The notes under the pieces were generated by a model. The model did not search any database and was not told the DNA's origin. It saw nothing but the letters and a program-made list of their open reading frames with translations. 64,000 bases of DNA from Tanytarsus gracilentus (Eukaryota; Arthropoda; Insecta; Diptera; Chironomidae), in assembly GCA_038502055.1 (NCBI GenBank), contig JAXRKN010000045.1, forward strand, positions 3,990,501-4,054,500. Reading direction: 5' to 3'. The number at the start of each line of letters is the position of its first letter. The first letter of the stretch is position 1. Shown here piece after piece: positions 49,098-62,800 of the stretch. A program made the translations under genes and the position numbers.

Positions 49098-52000
49098 GCT
49101 CCTACCGAGGGAAACGGAAACGAAATCTAATGGTAGCGGCACGTCGTCAACGGATACGCAACAGGCGAATGAGGATGTGGACCTTAGCGCCATTGAAATT
49201 ACAGACGTAGCCGTAGTGAACAGTAACGATAATTTGATAGATGAAAGCCAACAGAATGCTGTCATTCCACCCGAAGATTCACCAAAATTCGATCAATATT
49301 TGCTCGATACATTGACCGCTGCCGTCACGTCGACGAGTTCCACGTCAATTGTGTCGGGCGGCAGCTTCCTCAACTACAGCAATGCAGGAAACTCACAAAA
49401 TTCAAACAACGATCCACACGAAATGCCACAACTGCTCAACATCCTCAATGAGCTCCTTGATGGCCAAGACATTACATCCCTCGCCAATTCGGGGGGTAAT
49501 GGTGACATTGTCGATCATGAGAATTACGACGATGATTTACCGCGAAAAGATGATCCTGATGAGATTGCAAAACAGCTGGCCCAGCAGCGTCTCGAGGTAA
49601 TCCATCGCGAGGAACAGCAGCTGCAAAGGCGAATGGATTTCCTTATAAGGCGGCTCTATAAGCTCGTCGCACGATCAACTGGTCAGCATGTAAGCGAGGA
49701 GATTGCGGGCTTTCTAGAGCATGTCGCTCGCTTCACAAAGAAGAGGGAAAAAGAAAAATTGATGGCGGCAAAGTTTCCTTATTTAACGGCAAATCTTCAA
49801 GGCACTTCTGTCGAATTGCCATCAGTGACGCAAGAGCTACCCCTCAATCTACTCTCGTCGCCATCATCTAAAACCACTCAGGAAATTCACGAATCACCAG
49901 CAGCAACAGAAGAAGCGCCAGAAATAATAGCTCCTATAATACAGCAGCAACAAGAGGAAGAACAAGAAGTGATAAAACCAACAAAAGTAGCCGATTCTCT
50001 CAAGGCGGTTCCAATGCACGAGATGAAATCCTTTCTTCGACGAATCGAAAACATTTCAACAATGCAATTGACGGCATTAAACAAGCGTGGACTTGCATTT
50101 AAATACTTTACAAAATCATCGTCAAATAATCTCAATCAGTCAGCGTCGACGTCGTCATCAAAGAACCATCATCACATTCACACGCATCATCATCATCCGC
50201 ATCAGGAGTTGTCGAGTAATAGTAGTAACAATAATTTTAAAGTAAGTGCCATTCCGCGATTTGAGCAAGTCGATGTGGAGCAAGTTGAGCAGACATCGGG
50301 ACTTCTCATGACCGAAATGCGCCTCATCGAAAATCAAATTGACTCTGATGCGACGGCGAGTAGTACGGGCGGTGAGTCTGCTGACGAGATGACTGCTTTC
50401 AACAACAACTATCAACAGCCGTTATCAATGTAAGTGGAAAATTTTTTTTAAAAAAAGATTTCAAGTGAGAAATGAGAAAGTATATTTGACACTTTTCTCA
50501 TCTTTTAAAACGAAGCCATACAAAAAAGTTAAATCGCCGCGAAAATAAAGCACTCGATGATAAGAATTTCCTTTTATGTGTACTTTACAAAAAAAAAATC
50601 GGGTCATTACTCATCGCATTTTGATATAATTTTTTTTTCTATATCAATATCAGCACTTACTAGGCACAAAAAAGAGAGAGTGCACAATTGCATAAGCATT
50701 TTTAAGTCGTTTCAACTGTTGCGTGCATTTAAATGAAATAAAAACAACCTTCGCGAGTGGTGAATGTGGTTTTTTCGACAAGAATCACCAATAAGACTTT
50801 TTTTCATCATTGTGTGCATAATAAATAATCGGCAGACGAAAGAATCAAGTTTTGCCGGCACATATACTATTTTTTTTGTTGTTTATTTTCTTTTCTGCTT
50901 CTTTTTCATATACTCAAAAACCAATTCAGTGTAAAAAAGAGCAAAAAAATATTTTACTTATTGCGGCGAATATATTTCCAACTAATTTTTCGCTCTTCCA
51001 TTACACTCGATTCGTTTGCGAGCAAGTATATTAAGTGACTTTACACACATTTCCATTCAGTGCGGATTTACTATGTATATACATGATTTTTTTCCTCATT
51101 ATCAACATTTTTCTCTCTTTTTCTTTTTTAGAAGCAAACGAGCAGCCTACAAATTTGCAAAAGATCGCGGTGCAGTGGCATCGCGATGGTGTTGGCTAGC
51201 CACACAAATATCTGAACTCGACTATAAAATTCGTCAATTGACCGACTTGAGGAAGCACGTTCGTGAAACAAAAGGCGCTGTAAATTTGGAGCCTATTGGT
51301 GGTTTCGAAGGAAAATTACCGGGCGCCAAAAGCTACACATATAATTGCGATTCTGAAAGCGATGAAAGTGATGTCTTTTCATCGGCAAGAACACGACCCT
51401 TCCTTCATTCAACCTTCAGAAAGCGAAAAGTAGTTCAAATTGCAAATCTCCATCAGATTTCAAAGAAAGCAGCAAGACCGAGGTAAGCCGTGCATTTATA
51501 AAGAAATGACTTATTGAGAGATTATTTTATTTAGCACATTAAAATGCGGATGCAATTGGCCAATTCAGCCGTGTGCCTTGTGCACCGGCCGAATAGATCC
51601 AACACAGCCGCGTGAATGCAACGATGTCCTGCCAGAAACAGAGCGAGTAGCTCTCCTCGACCCAACCTTCCATCCAGTTTTAAGCTTCCCCGAAGGTAAT
51701 TTCTATTTTATTTTTTAAATATATATTATTTTTAATGAATTTTAAATTGTTAGATGTCTCAAGTACAATTCACCTCGAAGCCCTTTGTAATATACCCGAA
51801 TGGCAATCAAAGATGATTCGATCGTCACCGAAATCGATAATGAAGCATGCCATCAAATATCTCGAGTCACTTTCGGAAGGAAACGGTCGATATAAGGAGG
51901 ACAATAAGTCGTTTGGAATTGCGCGACCGTATGCGCTTGAAGCGGGAGAGAAGAAGATGAAGAAGGGCAATATTGACATGATGACGGGCAAGCGGAAGTA

Positions 52001-54057
52001 CACAAAGAGATTCCTAAAGTTGGATCCATCGTTGGCAAACAGTGAGTTTTTATTCTAAAGTGACTTGAATTGAATTTTAATTAAATTAATTTAGAATTAA
52101 AAGATCGGAAAAAGTACAAGAAGAAGAATGCGAGTTTAGCGGTAGCTGGCGGACACATTCCTCGAAAGTACACATTCAAGAAGAGAGTTCCGCGTGGAGA
52201 TGAACTTCTGCCGTTCAACCACATTGGCAAATTCAATGGTCTTAATGGAAATGATAAAAACAACTACGATCCACTTATTCGAAGTAAAAATTCATCACCA
52301 GTTCCTAATAACAAAGCCGAAAAGTGAGTCATTTGTGGAAAAAATAATTTCAATAAACTAAATAACATTTATACTTTTTTTAAAGATCATCTGATACTCG
52401 AAGGACACGTAATTATGATATCGATAACATTGTTATTCCATACTCAGTTGCGGCTGCGACACGAATCGAGCTGCTCAGCTACAAAGAGATACCAACACCA
52501 AAGTAAGTGTGTTTATTACGTTTCCGCCGTCGTGCGTGCGATGATGATGCAACGTTGTGAAAATGTATTTAAATATAAAAACATTTTTTTGTGTGTGTGC
52601 GATGATGGCGGCGGAACCACGTTGAGTGTGCCGTCAAAAGCGACATCTTTACTTTGACCTTGAACTTTTTTTTTCTTCAATATGTAAATAATTCAATGAA
52701 TAAATTTTTGCTTTTTTAAAGGTGGCGAATAATTGGCGAAGAAGAGGAAATTGAACAGCTGATGGTTGAGGAAGAAAATTGTTTAACTGCGGGCGAACTA
52801 GTTGAAGAAGATGTCTCCGAAGAAAATATGGAAGTGGTCCACGAAAAAGCTCGCATGGATGAACGAAAGAAATTCGAAACCTACTTGAAATTTCCCCTCA
52901 CCAGTCGATCACGTGCCAATCGACGTATCGATAGTCGTGGCAATGAGTCAAGTGGCGCTAATACGCCCACACCAGATGCCACTTCGCCGGCACCTCATCA
53001 ACAATTAGGAGACTCCGAAGTGAGTTAACTACAAACTAAACAATTAGAGACTTTTATATTGATGAATTATCATTTCAGTCAATTCCATCGCCACTGGATG
53101 GCCCCATGCTTAACGACACACCTTCAATCACAGGTAAATTAGCTACTTTTTTTTGTTTGCGTTATGAAATGTTGCTAATATTTGACTAATTAAATTTAAA
53201 GCGATTCTTAACAACTTTAATGGAAGAAAAGACCGTAAACGTACAATATCTAAAAAAGATGAGGTTCACGATGGTGGCGGTAGCAACAAGAGTGGATCTG
53301 CATCGCGCTGCATTTCACCCGATTTCAAAGAGGTAAACTCGTCGCTGTAAAATTATATGACATTTCGTTTGAATAAAATTTATAAATTTATGCTTAAAAA
53401 AATTAAAATATATTTTAGATCGTTCCCGCTTATGAACCACTCGCATTTCCCCTAACTGAAGTATCGCTCACTAAAATGAAGCGAGAGATGCCCGTTAGCA
53501 CACGAAAAAGTTCATCTAAATCGACATCAAACACAACTGAGAATAATGAGAAATTCTTCATACCATTGGAAACAAGTGCTAGTCAACAACTTCATCCAAA
53601 ACAACAACATCAGCAGCAACACATGGCTAAGCGACCGCCCGAGAAAAAACGCAAACACAATGATAGTATCAGCGAGAGCATTTTGATCAAAGAGAAATTG
53701 CCATCGTTGGCTGCAATTGGGAGAAACAATAACATTCTAATACCGCGCAAAAATAATCACAATATCCTCGATAATATTGATCTCACGGGAGCTGATGGTG
53801 CGGTATTAAAGAAGCTCATGAATAATAACAATGGAGATCTGATAAATGGTGGAAGCGACTCCGATGAAAACTTGATGGACGATAACTCCGACAGTGAAAC
53901 TGTCACGGGAGATGAAAGTTTATATGAGCCTGAGTCAGAGGACACCGAGTCTGATCAGGAAGAATATTTAGACGATGAAAATGACGAGGACTACGAAGAG
54001 AAAATTTATAACACCACCAAAAAGAAGAATAATTCGATCGTAGATTGTCACTACTAA
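49098..54057 (+). CDS. nsl1: KANSL1/NSL1 (Waharan) scaffold of the NSL histone acetyltransferase complex
   Basis: Ten exons are supported: 49098-50429, 51132-51482, 51535-51695, 51754-52041, 52095-52323, 52386-52502, 52722-53019, 53079-53133, 53202-53332 and 53419-54057, giving about 1199 residues up to the stop. A coiled-coil-like segment (RRMDFLIRRLYKLVARSTG, then EEIAGFLEH, about 49625-49730) matches KANSL1. So does the block after exon 2 opens (RGAVASRWCWLATQISELDY). The C-terminal PEHE domain, which binds the acetyltransferase MOF, is seen from IDNIVIPYSVAAATRIELL and TPKWRIIGEEEEIEQL onward (52420-52780). Family knowledge: NSL with MOF/KAT8 acetylates H4 at housekeeping promoters and also acts in mitosis. 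The start is unresolved: exon 1 as drawn opens in mid-codon at an acceptor (TTCTAG), and the ATG at 49048 would require reading intron-like sequence. The acidic Asp/Glu-rich tail at 53860-54000 is typical of low-complexity nuclear proteins. Confidence 0.95.
50430..51131 (+). other. Long intron of nsl1
   Basis: This 702-base intron (GTAAGT to TTTTTTAG) splits the codon between the Ser/Gly-rich segment and the conserved KRAAYKFAKDRG block. It is much longer than the other introns of the gene, which are about 50-220 bases. No nested feature is seen. Confidence 0.7.
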
Positions 54058-54613
54058 AAATAATATTTTTTCTTAAACGATTAAGATAGAAAAGTGAAAA
54101 GTTTCATTTTCAATCAATTCTATTAAAAATTATAATGCCTCTTTTTCGGATAATGTGTCTCTCATAAAAAAAAAGTATCGCTATTTTCATAAAAATTCGC
54201 GAGTGTTAAAAAATTGAAAATTTTAGAGAAGAAAAAAAATTAAAAACCTAAGCGGCAACAAAAAAAGAAGAAAAAACATTGTAAAAAAATTTAGCTTATA
54301 GCAGATGAATAACAAATAAGAATTATCTGAAGTTAATGATGGAAAAATCCTTGTATATAATATTTTAGTTTTACATATAAATAATAATACAACCATAAGA
54401 GAAAAAGAATAAAAAAAACTTTAGTTTTCAAACCGGCATTTTGAGTGTTTTTAATTTTTAATTTTAAATATTTGAGAAAAATTTTAAATTTACATACTCA
54501 GAAAGAAAATTCGAAGCATTTTCCCCCTTTAAACTTTTCATATTTACAAATTTCCCGCCCAATTGCTCAGTTTTCAATTCTCATCTAGGTGTAAAATATT
54601 TTAAAAAATAAAA

Positions 54614-55926
54614 ATGAAGATTTTATGTGAAACAAATATTGTTAAGCGATCGCAACGCGAGATTAAAGGACGATTTATGAAAAGTACCCTGGCGATTGGT
54701 CGGAAAGATGAAAAATCAAAGCTTTGCATTATTTTAATAACATCCAGCAACAAATCGGGAACTAAATACGGTAAAATCACTTCCTCATCATATCTCGATA
54801 GATTAATGAATTAAGTTTTTTTACAGATCTCACAAATAACATTTGCGGAATATTTAGAAAGTTTATTGAGGAGGGAAAATGCACAATTTCATTTAAACTT
54901 CCCGAAATTGATCTTCAAATTAAAGCCGATTCGATCCAGCTAAAGGCATTCCTCAATGTAATGAAAAATGAGCTATGTCCAAACACAAAAGAGAGTGCCA
55001 AAGATGACGGTACAAATAATAAACTCCTTAGGGCATTTGGAAGTACCACAAAGATGATGGCGGAAGTGACAAGGCTCAAAATTACACAAAGATCCGAATT
55101 TCCAACAAAAGGATTTCCTCGAACCTTAAAAGAGCTCGAAATTATCGACGTCGGCAGCCTTCAAATGCCAATTGGAATTTTAAATCTCACAAATTTGAGA
55201 ACTTTAAACTTATCAAATAACAAAATCAGCAAAATCCACAAGGCACTCGGTAACATTCGCTTGGTGGAGCTTTTATTGACGAATAATGAACTTGGCACCA
55301 TAAACGATTGGCAGTGGCTTAACGGAACAAATCTTCAATCATCGCTTCAACTGTTAAGTCTATCGGGAAATAAACTTAAAGGAATTCCAAGCACTATCGC
55401 TCGTTTTAAAAATCTAGTCACTCTAAACTTGTCATCTAACGAAATCGAGAGACTTCCATTTGCCTTTCATCAAATGAAGCAGTTGAAGATTTTAAAATTG
55501 GCTGATAATAAACTCAAGTCCTTACCGTGTACTTTCAAGCAGTTCTTCCTCTCTCACATTGATCTCGGCGGCAATCAATTTCCAACATCCGATGAGGCAG
55601 CAACAAAACTCGAGAGGAGTCAGTGGGTGTTAAATCAATTGGGCGCTTCAGGTGCAAAGTTTCCGACACTCTTTGAACTTTCATCGCGTCTCGTACTCAA
55701 ACACAAAATTCCATATATGAATCTCAACATCCCGCAAATTATTAAGGACATTATTTTTTTTGCACCAAGTTGTGCCCGGTGCGATAATTTCTGCTTTGAT
55801 CGCTACAACTTTCAAGATATTCGCAAAATTCCACTGCAATGTCACGGACGAGTCACGGACAATAACGAAAGTGAATTTTTAGTTTATGGTCCATTGTGTT
55901 CGCGCGAGTGTTATGGAATTAAATAA
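54614..55926 (+). CDS. LRR1: LRR1 (PPIL5-type) leucine-rich repeat protein, Cul2 substrate receptor
   Basis: Two exons, 54614-54770 and 54827-55926, encode 418 residues; vertebrate LRR1 is about 414. The order matches that family: an N-terminal beta-rich domain (MKILCETNIV through TSSNKSGTKYDLTNNI and a phenylalanine-rich FRKFIEEGK block), then about six LRRs at residues 145-290 with cores such as LRTLNLSNNKISKI and LVTLNLSSNEIERLP. A C-terminal cullin-box-like region (ELSSRLVLKHKIPY) and Cys-rich tail follow (CARCDNFCFD, LCSRECYG). Family knowledge: LRR1 recruits Cul2-RING ligase and directs unloading of the CMG helicase at replication termination. The start at 54614 places MKI directly before the conserved LCE block. 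It lies 556 bases after nsl1 and 332 bases before the synthetase on the same strand. Confidence 0.9.
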
Positions 55927-56258
55927 AAATAATTATGACAAAATTTACACGAATTTTCAAGGTCTCTAAAAAGTTTTCGGTAGGTTCCCGCACATTTTTG
56001 AAATTGCTCAAATTTTTAATGCGTGGACTTTAAATTTTAAATAATTTGTTGAATTTTATAAATTTTCTTGATCAGATTTAACAAATTTCCGTTATACTAA
56101 ACTTATTTTAAATTTTAAAATTCCGTTAAAAATTTTGAGCAAATAAATTTTAGTTTCTACTCCTTGTTTTTTGCATACGATCTCAAGATCAACACATTGG
56201 TTTTTTCTCTCAAAAAACATCCCTAGCATTTAAATAGATTTTTTAATCATTACTCATA

Positions 56259-57980
56259 ATGGCGGAATCATCATTAACGGCCGATCAAAAGTATGAACTC
56301 ATCACAAGGAACTTACAGGAAGTGCTGGGTGAAGAAAATTTAAAGAAAATTGTGCAAGAGCGAGATGTTAAAATTTATTGGGGAACCGCGACGACGGGAA
56401 AGCCACACATAGCATATTTTGTTCCAATGACTAAGATCGGTGATTTCTTAAAAGCTGGATGCGAGGTATGTGAGATGTTTACTTAATTTTAAACATCATC
56501 TGTAACATTTTTTTAGGTCACCATCCTGTTTGCTGATCTTCATGCCTATTTGGACAACATGAAGGCACCGTGGTCGCTACTGGAGCAGAGGACAAAGTAC
56601 TATGAGGCAGTCATCAAAGCAATGCTTCAATCGATTAATGTTCCCCTCGATAAATTAAAGTTCGTTAAAGGAACTGATTATCAGCTATCGAGAGAATACT
56701 CACTGGATGTTTATCGACTTACATCTGTCGTAACTCAACATGACGCAAGAAAAGCCGGTGCTGAAGTTGTCAAGCAAGTCGAACATCCTCTTCTCTCGGG
56801 ACTCTTATATCCAGGTCTTCAAGCGCTCGACGAGGAATATCTCAAAGTTGACGCTCAATTTGGTGGCGTCGATCAACGTAAAATCTTTACATTCTCCGAA
56901 AAATATTTGCCACAACTTGGATACGCAAAGCGTATTCATTTAATGAATCCAATGGTTCCGGGTTTAGCTGGTGGGAAAATGTCATCGTCTGAAGAGGACT
57001 CGAAAATCGATTTGCTCGATAGTGCTGCGAATGTTAAGAAAAAAATTAAACGAGCTTTTTGCGAGCCTGGAAATATTCAGGACAATGGCTTGCTCTCTTT
57101 CGTTAAGCACGTTCTGTTCTCAATTTTTAAAGAGGGCGAAGGATTTGTTGTCAGTCGAAAGCCTGAAAATGGAGGCGATAAAACTTTCCTTAAATATGAA
57201 GATTTAGAAAAAGTTTTTGCGGCCGAAGAACTTCATCCGGGAGATTTAAAAGCTTCCGTTGAAAACTACATTAATCGCTTGCTAGATCCAATTAGAAAAG
57301 CTTTCGATACACCGCTCCATAAAGAGCTCACGGAAAAAGCTTATCCGACGAAAGTTGCGGTAAAAGTTGATGAAAATAGTCCCGATAAGATGGAATTGAA
57401 GGTGGGAAAAATTTTAGAGGCTAGCAAGCATCCAGATGCCGACACATTGGCAATTCTCAAAATTGATATTGGAGGCGAGCAACCGAGATCGGTGAATTTC
57501 ATTAATTTAATGAATTAAAAGCTTCTTTAACTTTTATTTTATTTTAGATTGTTAGCAATTTGATGACTTACTTTAAACTTGAAGAGCTCGTCGATCAGAA
57601 AGTTGTGGTACTAACAAACATGAAATCTTCAAAAATTCGAGGTGTCGAGAGTGAGGGATTGGTGTTGTGTGCTTTTAAGTATGTCTTTAAATATTTTAAA
57701 AATTTAGGTTTAATTTTTAAAATTATTTTTTAGTGACACAAAGTATGAACCGCTCAAAGTTCCATCGGATGCTAAAATTGGCGAAAAGCTTTTCATTGAA
57801 GGTTTTAACAACACCGGCGATGAAGTGGCACAATTGAATCCCAAAAAGAAGGTATGGGACAAGATTCAGAGCGAACTCAAGACTAATTCCGATGGTGAGT
57901 GCGTTTGGCGTGAATTCAGTATGCTGAGCATTGGCGGAGAGAGAATTACAAGCAGCCTTATCAACTGTAATGTTAAGTAA
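56259..57980 (+). CDS. TyrRS: Cytoplasmic tyrosyl-tRNA synthetase with EMAPII-like C-domain
   Basis: Four exons, 56259-56465, 56517-57491, 57548-57678 and 57734-57980, encode 519 residues; human YARS1 is 528. This class I synthetase charges tRNA-Tyr in the cytosol. The Rossmann catalytic core has the HIGH-equivalent PHIAYF (after YWGTATTGK) near residue 50, the tyrosine-binding region VDAQFGGVDQRKIF, and the KMSKS-equivalent KMSSS near residue 225. The C-terminal third, from about residue 350 (MELKVGKILEASKHPDADTL), is the tRNA-binding EMAPII/OB-fold domain found in animal cytoplasmic enzymes. All catalytic signatures are intact. A polyadenylation-type AATAAA lies about 45 bases after the stop. 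The assignment is secure. Confidence 0.97.
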
Positions 57981-59891
57981 ATTTTACACCTTATTTATGG
58001 ATGCCAACTTTCGCTTGAAAATGAATAAATTTAAAAATGCTGAAACGATAAAAAAAATTCACTTTCTTTTTTTAATTTTTAAATGACTTTTTCATTTTTA
58101 TTTAGATTTTTAAAATAGAGCATTTTCTCTTTTAAAGTTTAACACTAAACATCTTTCTAATTGTTTTATGTTTCAATCTTCTTTTTGTCCTGCGTTATTA
58201 ATTTAAAAATTTAATTTAATAAATTTCAGATAGTTTTTTTACTTCACATTAATACTCTCGCGCCTAGCGATAATCCCTTTTCAGTTTTTTTGGATATTAT
58301 GTTTTTTTTTCTATATTACATCCAAGGAAGGAGATTTGAGGATAAAAATAAATTCCCAAATTTCCTCTCTTGCTTTTACACCTAAGTTCTCTCTAAACGA
58401 ATATATTCATCTCTTTTTAAGTTAAGTTATATTGTTTTCATTATAAATAAATGTGTCGCTATAGACGATCCACAAAATGTTTTTATGAGAGTAAAAAAGA
58501 TACAGATGTAAAGAGTTTATCAAAAAGTGGATAGGAAGGAAGGTGAGACGGGGATGATTGTAGTTTAATATAAATGTTTTCCATCAGATCTTCATATAAA
58601 TCGTTCACATGCTCATTAATTTTTTTTTTATATTAAAGTTTAATTAGTCTTTCATTGTATATTTTGTGGAATGGTAGTGCACTAAGTTTATGTATGATTT
58701 TCATATTTGGGATGTGAAGCTTTTAGTAAAAACCTACAGCGATGTTATAATGCTTTCTTCATGATCACTACATCACTACCTAATAGTTAAATTCATCATA
58801 TAATGTATATAAATGATCACGTCTGTAATTTTCTCATGTGGGGAGGGAAGATTTTTTTCACTTTTTTTTATTTTATAAATTGAGTGCTTTTTGATTTTAT
58901 TTTAAACATCTTTAAGTTTCTTTTCTTTTTTTGGTCACTAACAGTTATACTTTTGGGTTTGTCTCTCTCACTTACATGTCTATATATGAGATTTTTTGCG
59001 CACATATTTGATTTCATCTACTTAAAATCTAAAAAGCTTTTATATCATGAAATTGATATACATTTAAAGTTTTATGAGAGTACAATGGAGATTCGGCAAA
59101 GATTTGATTTTAAAGTTTTTTTTTATCGTTGAAGTCTTTTGGAGATTTTTTTTTCGTAAAGCCATCATAGAGCTTTTTTGGCGAATTTTATAAATTCAAA
59201 ACGAGAAAAGGCCTGAAATTGGATTTTTTTTTCAATTTAAAAAAATGGACAAATTTAAAACTTTTGTAATCACTTTTAAAATTTTTTTTTCAAGGCTAAT
59301 AAAAATTTCAAATTTTTTTTATCAACTAATTTTCGACCACTAAATAATTCATTTCATTAAGGCATTATTTTAATTTGGCATCTCCATTGTACCGTAATGT
59401 AAGAAAGAGAAGAATTAAGGTCACATCGATTGAAGCAGTTACAACACAAAAGTTACGAAAAAGAAAGAAATAAGAGTTAAAATTAAGAAGAAAAGAAAAA
59501 ATTAGTCGAGCTTTTTTACATAAACGAGAAAAAATTCATTTGTGAGATTTTTAATCTTAACTTTATGCTGATGATCTTAATTATTTTTAAATTTCTTTTG
59601 ATGAGTTGCATAATCATTTTTTTTGATTAGAAATTATGTTCAATTTTTTTAGTAGCTTTTCCTCGACTGGGTGTTTCGTGTTGGTGAAAAAATATGGTGA
59701 ATTAAGATAGTTGCTTAGAAAGAAAAAATATTTTGGTGGTTGGTTGGAGATTGTTAAGTTCTTAGACAGCTGATACCTGTGTCTCGTCATCTAAAATATG
59801 AGAGAGGTTAAATTTTAGTATTATTTTTTTTTGCATTAGTGTGAAGAAAAAAACGTGTTATGTAAAATAGCAATTAGAATATATTAAGTGT
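57981..59891. other. Convergent 3' region between TyrRS and Gef26
   Basis: This 1.9-kb AT-rich stretch lies between two converging genes and most likely contains the short 3' UTR of TyrRS and a long 3' UTR of Gef26. AATAAA-type signals for TyrRS lie near 58022. No coding exon is supported; the open frame at 58884-59132 is Phe/Leu-rich noise. Confidence 0.5.
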
Positions 59892-62800
59892 CTATTTTTT
59901 GTCATCAAGCACATTACCATCTTCGTCGGGATAATAAATGTCAATGTCGCTAATAACACCTTCGTGTGAATATGCTCGACCGAGTCTATGAAGACGAGCC
60001 ATTTCAGCCAGGTTGTGTGTCTGCGGATAAATTCTCGGCTGCTGATTTGATCGGGGAGGTGGCGATGGAATCATTGCTTTGAAATTTTGACATGTTAATT
60101 GATTGAAATCTTAAACAATGGAAATAAATCTCACCAGTATGTCTGAGTTGCTGATACTGCTGTTGTTGTTGTGATGTAGCATAGATATATTGACCGGCAA
60201 CATTATTATTTGCTACGGGAAGAACGGGTACGCCAATTGGAAAGGGCACAGGTCGACTTCTCGGATTGGGCGGTGGCGGCATGATATCTCCATTCGATTG
60301 CTTTGTACTATTTGGTGGAATTAGTGTATATAAATTCGTGGTATTTGTCGAGCCCTGCTGAACGGCCGAGTGTCGTCGCGGTGGCAAGGGAGCGGCCATC
60401 GTTTGTTGAGGCGGCGCATTGTGAATGATGGAAGAGGTGATGTGATAAACATTTCCCTCACAATAGCCGACCTCACTGTGTCCACTGTCTGTCGATGAGA
60501 TTGAACCTTGTGTCTTACGTATTGCCGGCAAATTGCTTAGTGACGTCACCGAGCTGCGTGACGAAAAATTTAATAATTGTAAGAAAAAAAAATCCTTATA
60601 AAGCAATATTAGAAAATCGTGCTTACCTGCTTTCGGCTGATAAATCAACTGACGGTAATGGTAATGGATTTGGTGGCGTATCAGAATGCGATCGCTCATG
60701 CACAAACTTTCCAACAACATTTGGCGGTGCAAAACAGTGTAGCGGTTGCCATGCTGTTGAGCCTGAGAGAGAGAGATAGAAGAAGAAAACAAAAATGTTA
60801 TTGTGAAAGCGCACTTAACGCACAGCAATTATGTGCTGTTGTCGTGTAATTACCCGTCGTCGATGATGCAATTCGTCGATGAGAGCCGGGCGAAGGTGAG
60901 GGACTTAGATTTGCATGCTGGAGATTATGTTGATAAGGTAACGCGGCACCGTGCGGTAAATTCATTGCGAGATGTCGAGACTGGTGTGGCCTTGTCTTTG
61001 AGTTTTCGGCTAACGAGAGAATTTTCTTGACTGCCTGCGGCGATGCAGTGCCAAATTTTGGACCTTTTATGCCTTCACTTTTGGAGCTAGTGCTGCTCGT
61101 CGTCGAGAGAGTGGGCGAGGGATGACGTTTGCGAATTGTCACAGAATTTGGCGCTGACACAACAATTGCCGGCTCACATTCGAGTGACATCATGTGAAGT
61201 TTCTCCTCGTCCATTGTAATCTCGATATTATTCAGGTACGCTTTAACACGTCTAACCATTTGAGCCTCTTCGAACATTTTCTTTGGATTTGGAGCTTGCG
61301 CTGATTTTTTTCGTCTCTTAACTGTTGCCGATCCATGCTGAATTATGTTAATGTTGTGTGCAAGCGTATTTCCAAATGTCGACAGTGCCGACATGGCCGC
61401 ATTCGGTTGATTCTTGATGTCGAGCATGCTGAGTATATTTTCCATGTAGGGCGTGGGTGAACTGCACATGTCCATTAGACTTCTCACCTCCTTCGATATC
61501 ATGCGGAGCTTTTCAAAGTTGATTAGTCCCTCGATTCTTGTATCGTTGCCGAGATGAATGAACGTGAGGTCTTTTTTGACGACGGGATAGAAGGGAATGA
61601 GTGAGCGTTTTTGTGCCATTTCCATCGCAACAAGCTGCCGATACTTTGACATATTTCTCGACGGATCCATCAGATCTTGGAGATCGTTAAATAGTTTCTG
61701 ATATTTACTCGGTAATTTCTCCCAAGTTAGCCTCAATCGTGACACCGACGCATGGCCTAAGCCAGAAATTATCGCAAACACTGAATTAAAGTTTTTACAG
61801 TCCTTGCAATGCTTGGCAATTTTAATAAATTGCTTAATGATCTTCATTCGCCTAACGATATTTATTTCTCTACAAATCTCACCCACAACCCAGAACATCT
61901 CATTGTTAACGAGCTCCGCAAATCTATTTAGCATCGGAGTTCCATATTTGCTCTTTTTCAAAAATAAATCGTCAATATATTCGGTCGATTCAATTTGTCG
62001 GAATATCTGAAAGTCTTGATTTGTCAGCTGAATGGCAATCTCATTGGGATTGAGTTGAAGGAAGTGCACGGTATTTTCTCGAATTAAATCCGAGGCCATT
62101 TCGTCGGGCACGAGGGTTTCGGTTATACCGTTTGTCTTAAGATAATATCGCGAGCTGAGGCCAATGCGCTCAGCCAAGTTTTGAAGCTGCTCGGGAAGTC
62201 GTCGCTGTTTAATCATTCCATTCTCGCTCACGCTCACTTCACATAGTGAAAAATTATTGCTGGGCTCGTGGCTGCCGAACTCTTGAAGTGAAAGCATTAC
62301 AACCTCATGCGCCGTTGTCTCCTTATGGATGAGTAGAAATTTATATGTTTGATCTGGTTTAAAGACTTTAAGCACATGCTCGGGATAGTCGGCTGGTCTG
62401 ATGTCATCGTAGAACATTGCCATTTCCTGATGATTATCCGGATGCGAGTAATAATTGGTGTTGGCACTTGTCGATGTTCCAGCACTTCCACTCGAACTGA
62501 CTGATGTCATTGTGGTTATTGTGGTAGTCGATGCTGTTATGCTCTTCCGACAATCATTTTCAGCACTCTCCGTTTTATCTTCCTCAAATAGTTCTGGATC
62601 CTCGCCATTATCAACATTCGTTTCTACACCGTCAGCCGATGAAACTTGTTGCGGTTTATTAATTGTCGAAGACGAACTAGAACTGCTCGAGGAAATTGTT
62701 GTAGCCGTAAGAAAGCCACTGCTCGCATCATCATCTTGTTCGAGTTGTGCCGGTGCAGATGTTGCGGTGGGCGTAGATGGAGTATGATGACTATCCGATA

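Noticed and set aside
59892..60828. 274-codon minus-strand frame starting MLCVKCAF as a separate gene
   Set aside because: It reads through introns of Gef26. The true Gef26 exons in this interval have consistent GT-AG ends and phases, and part of that frame is simply one of those exons.
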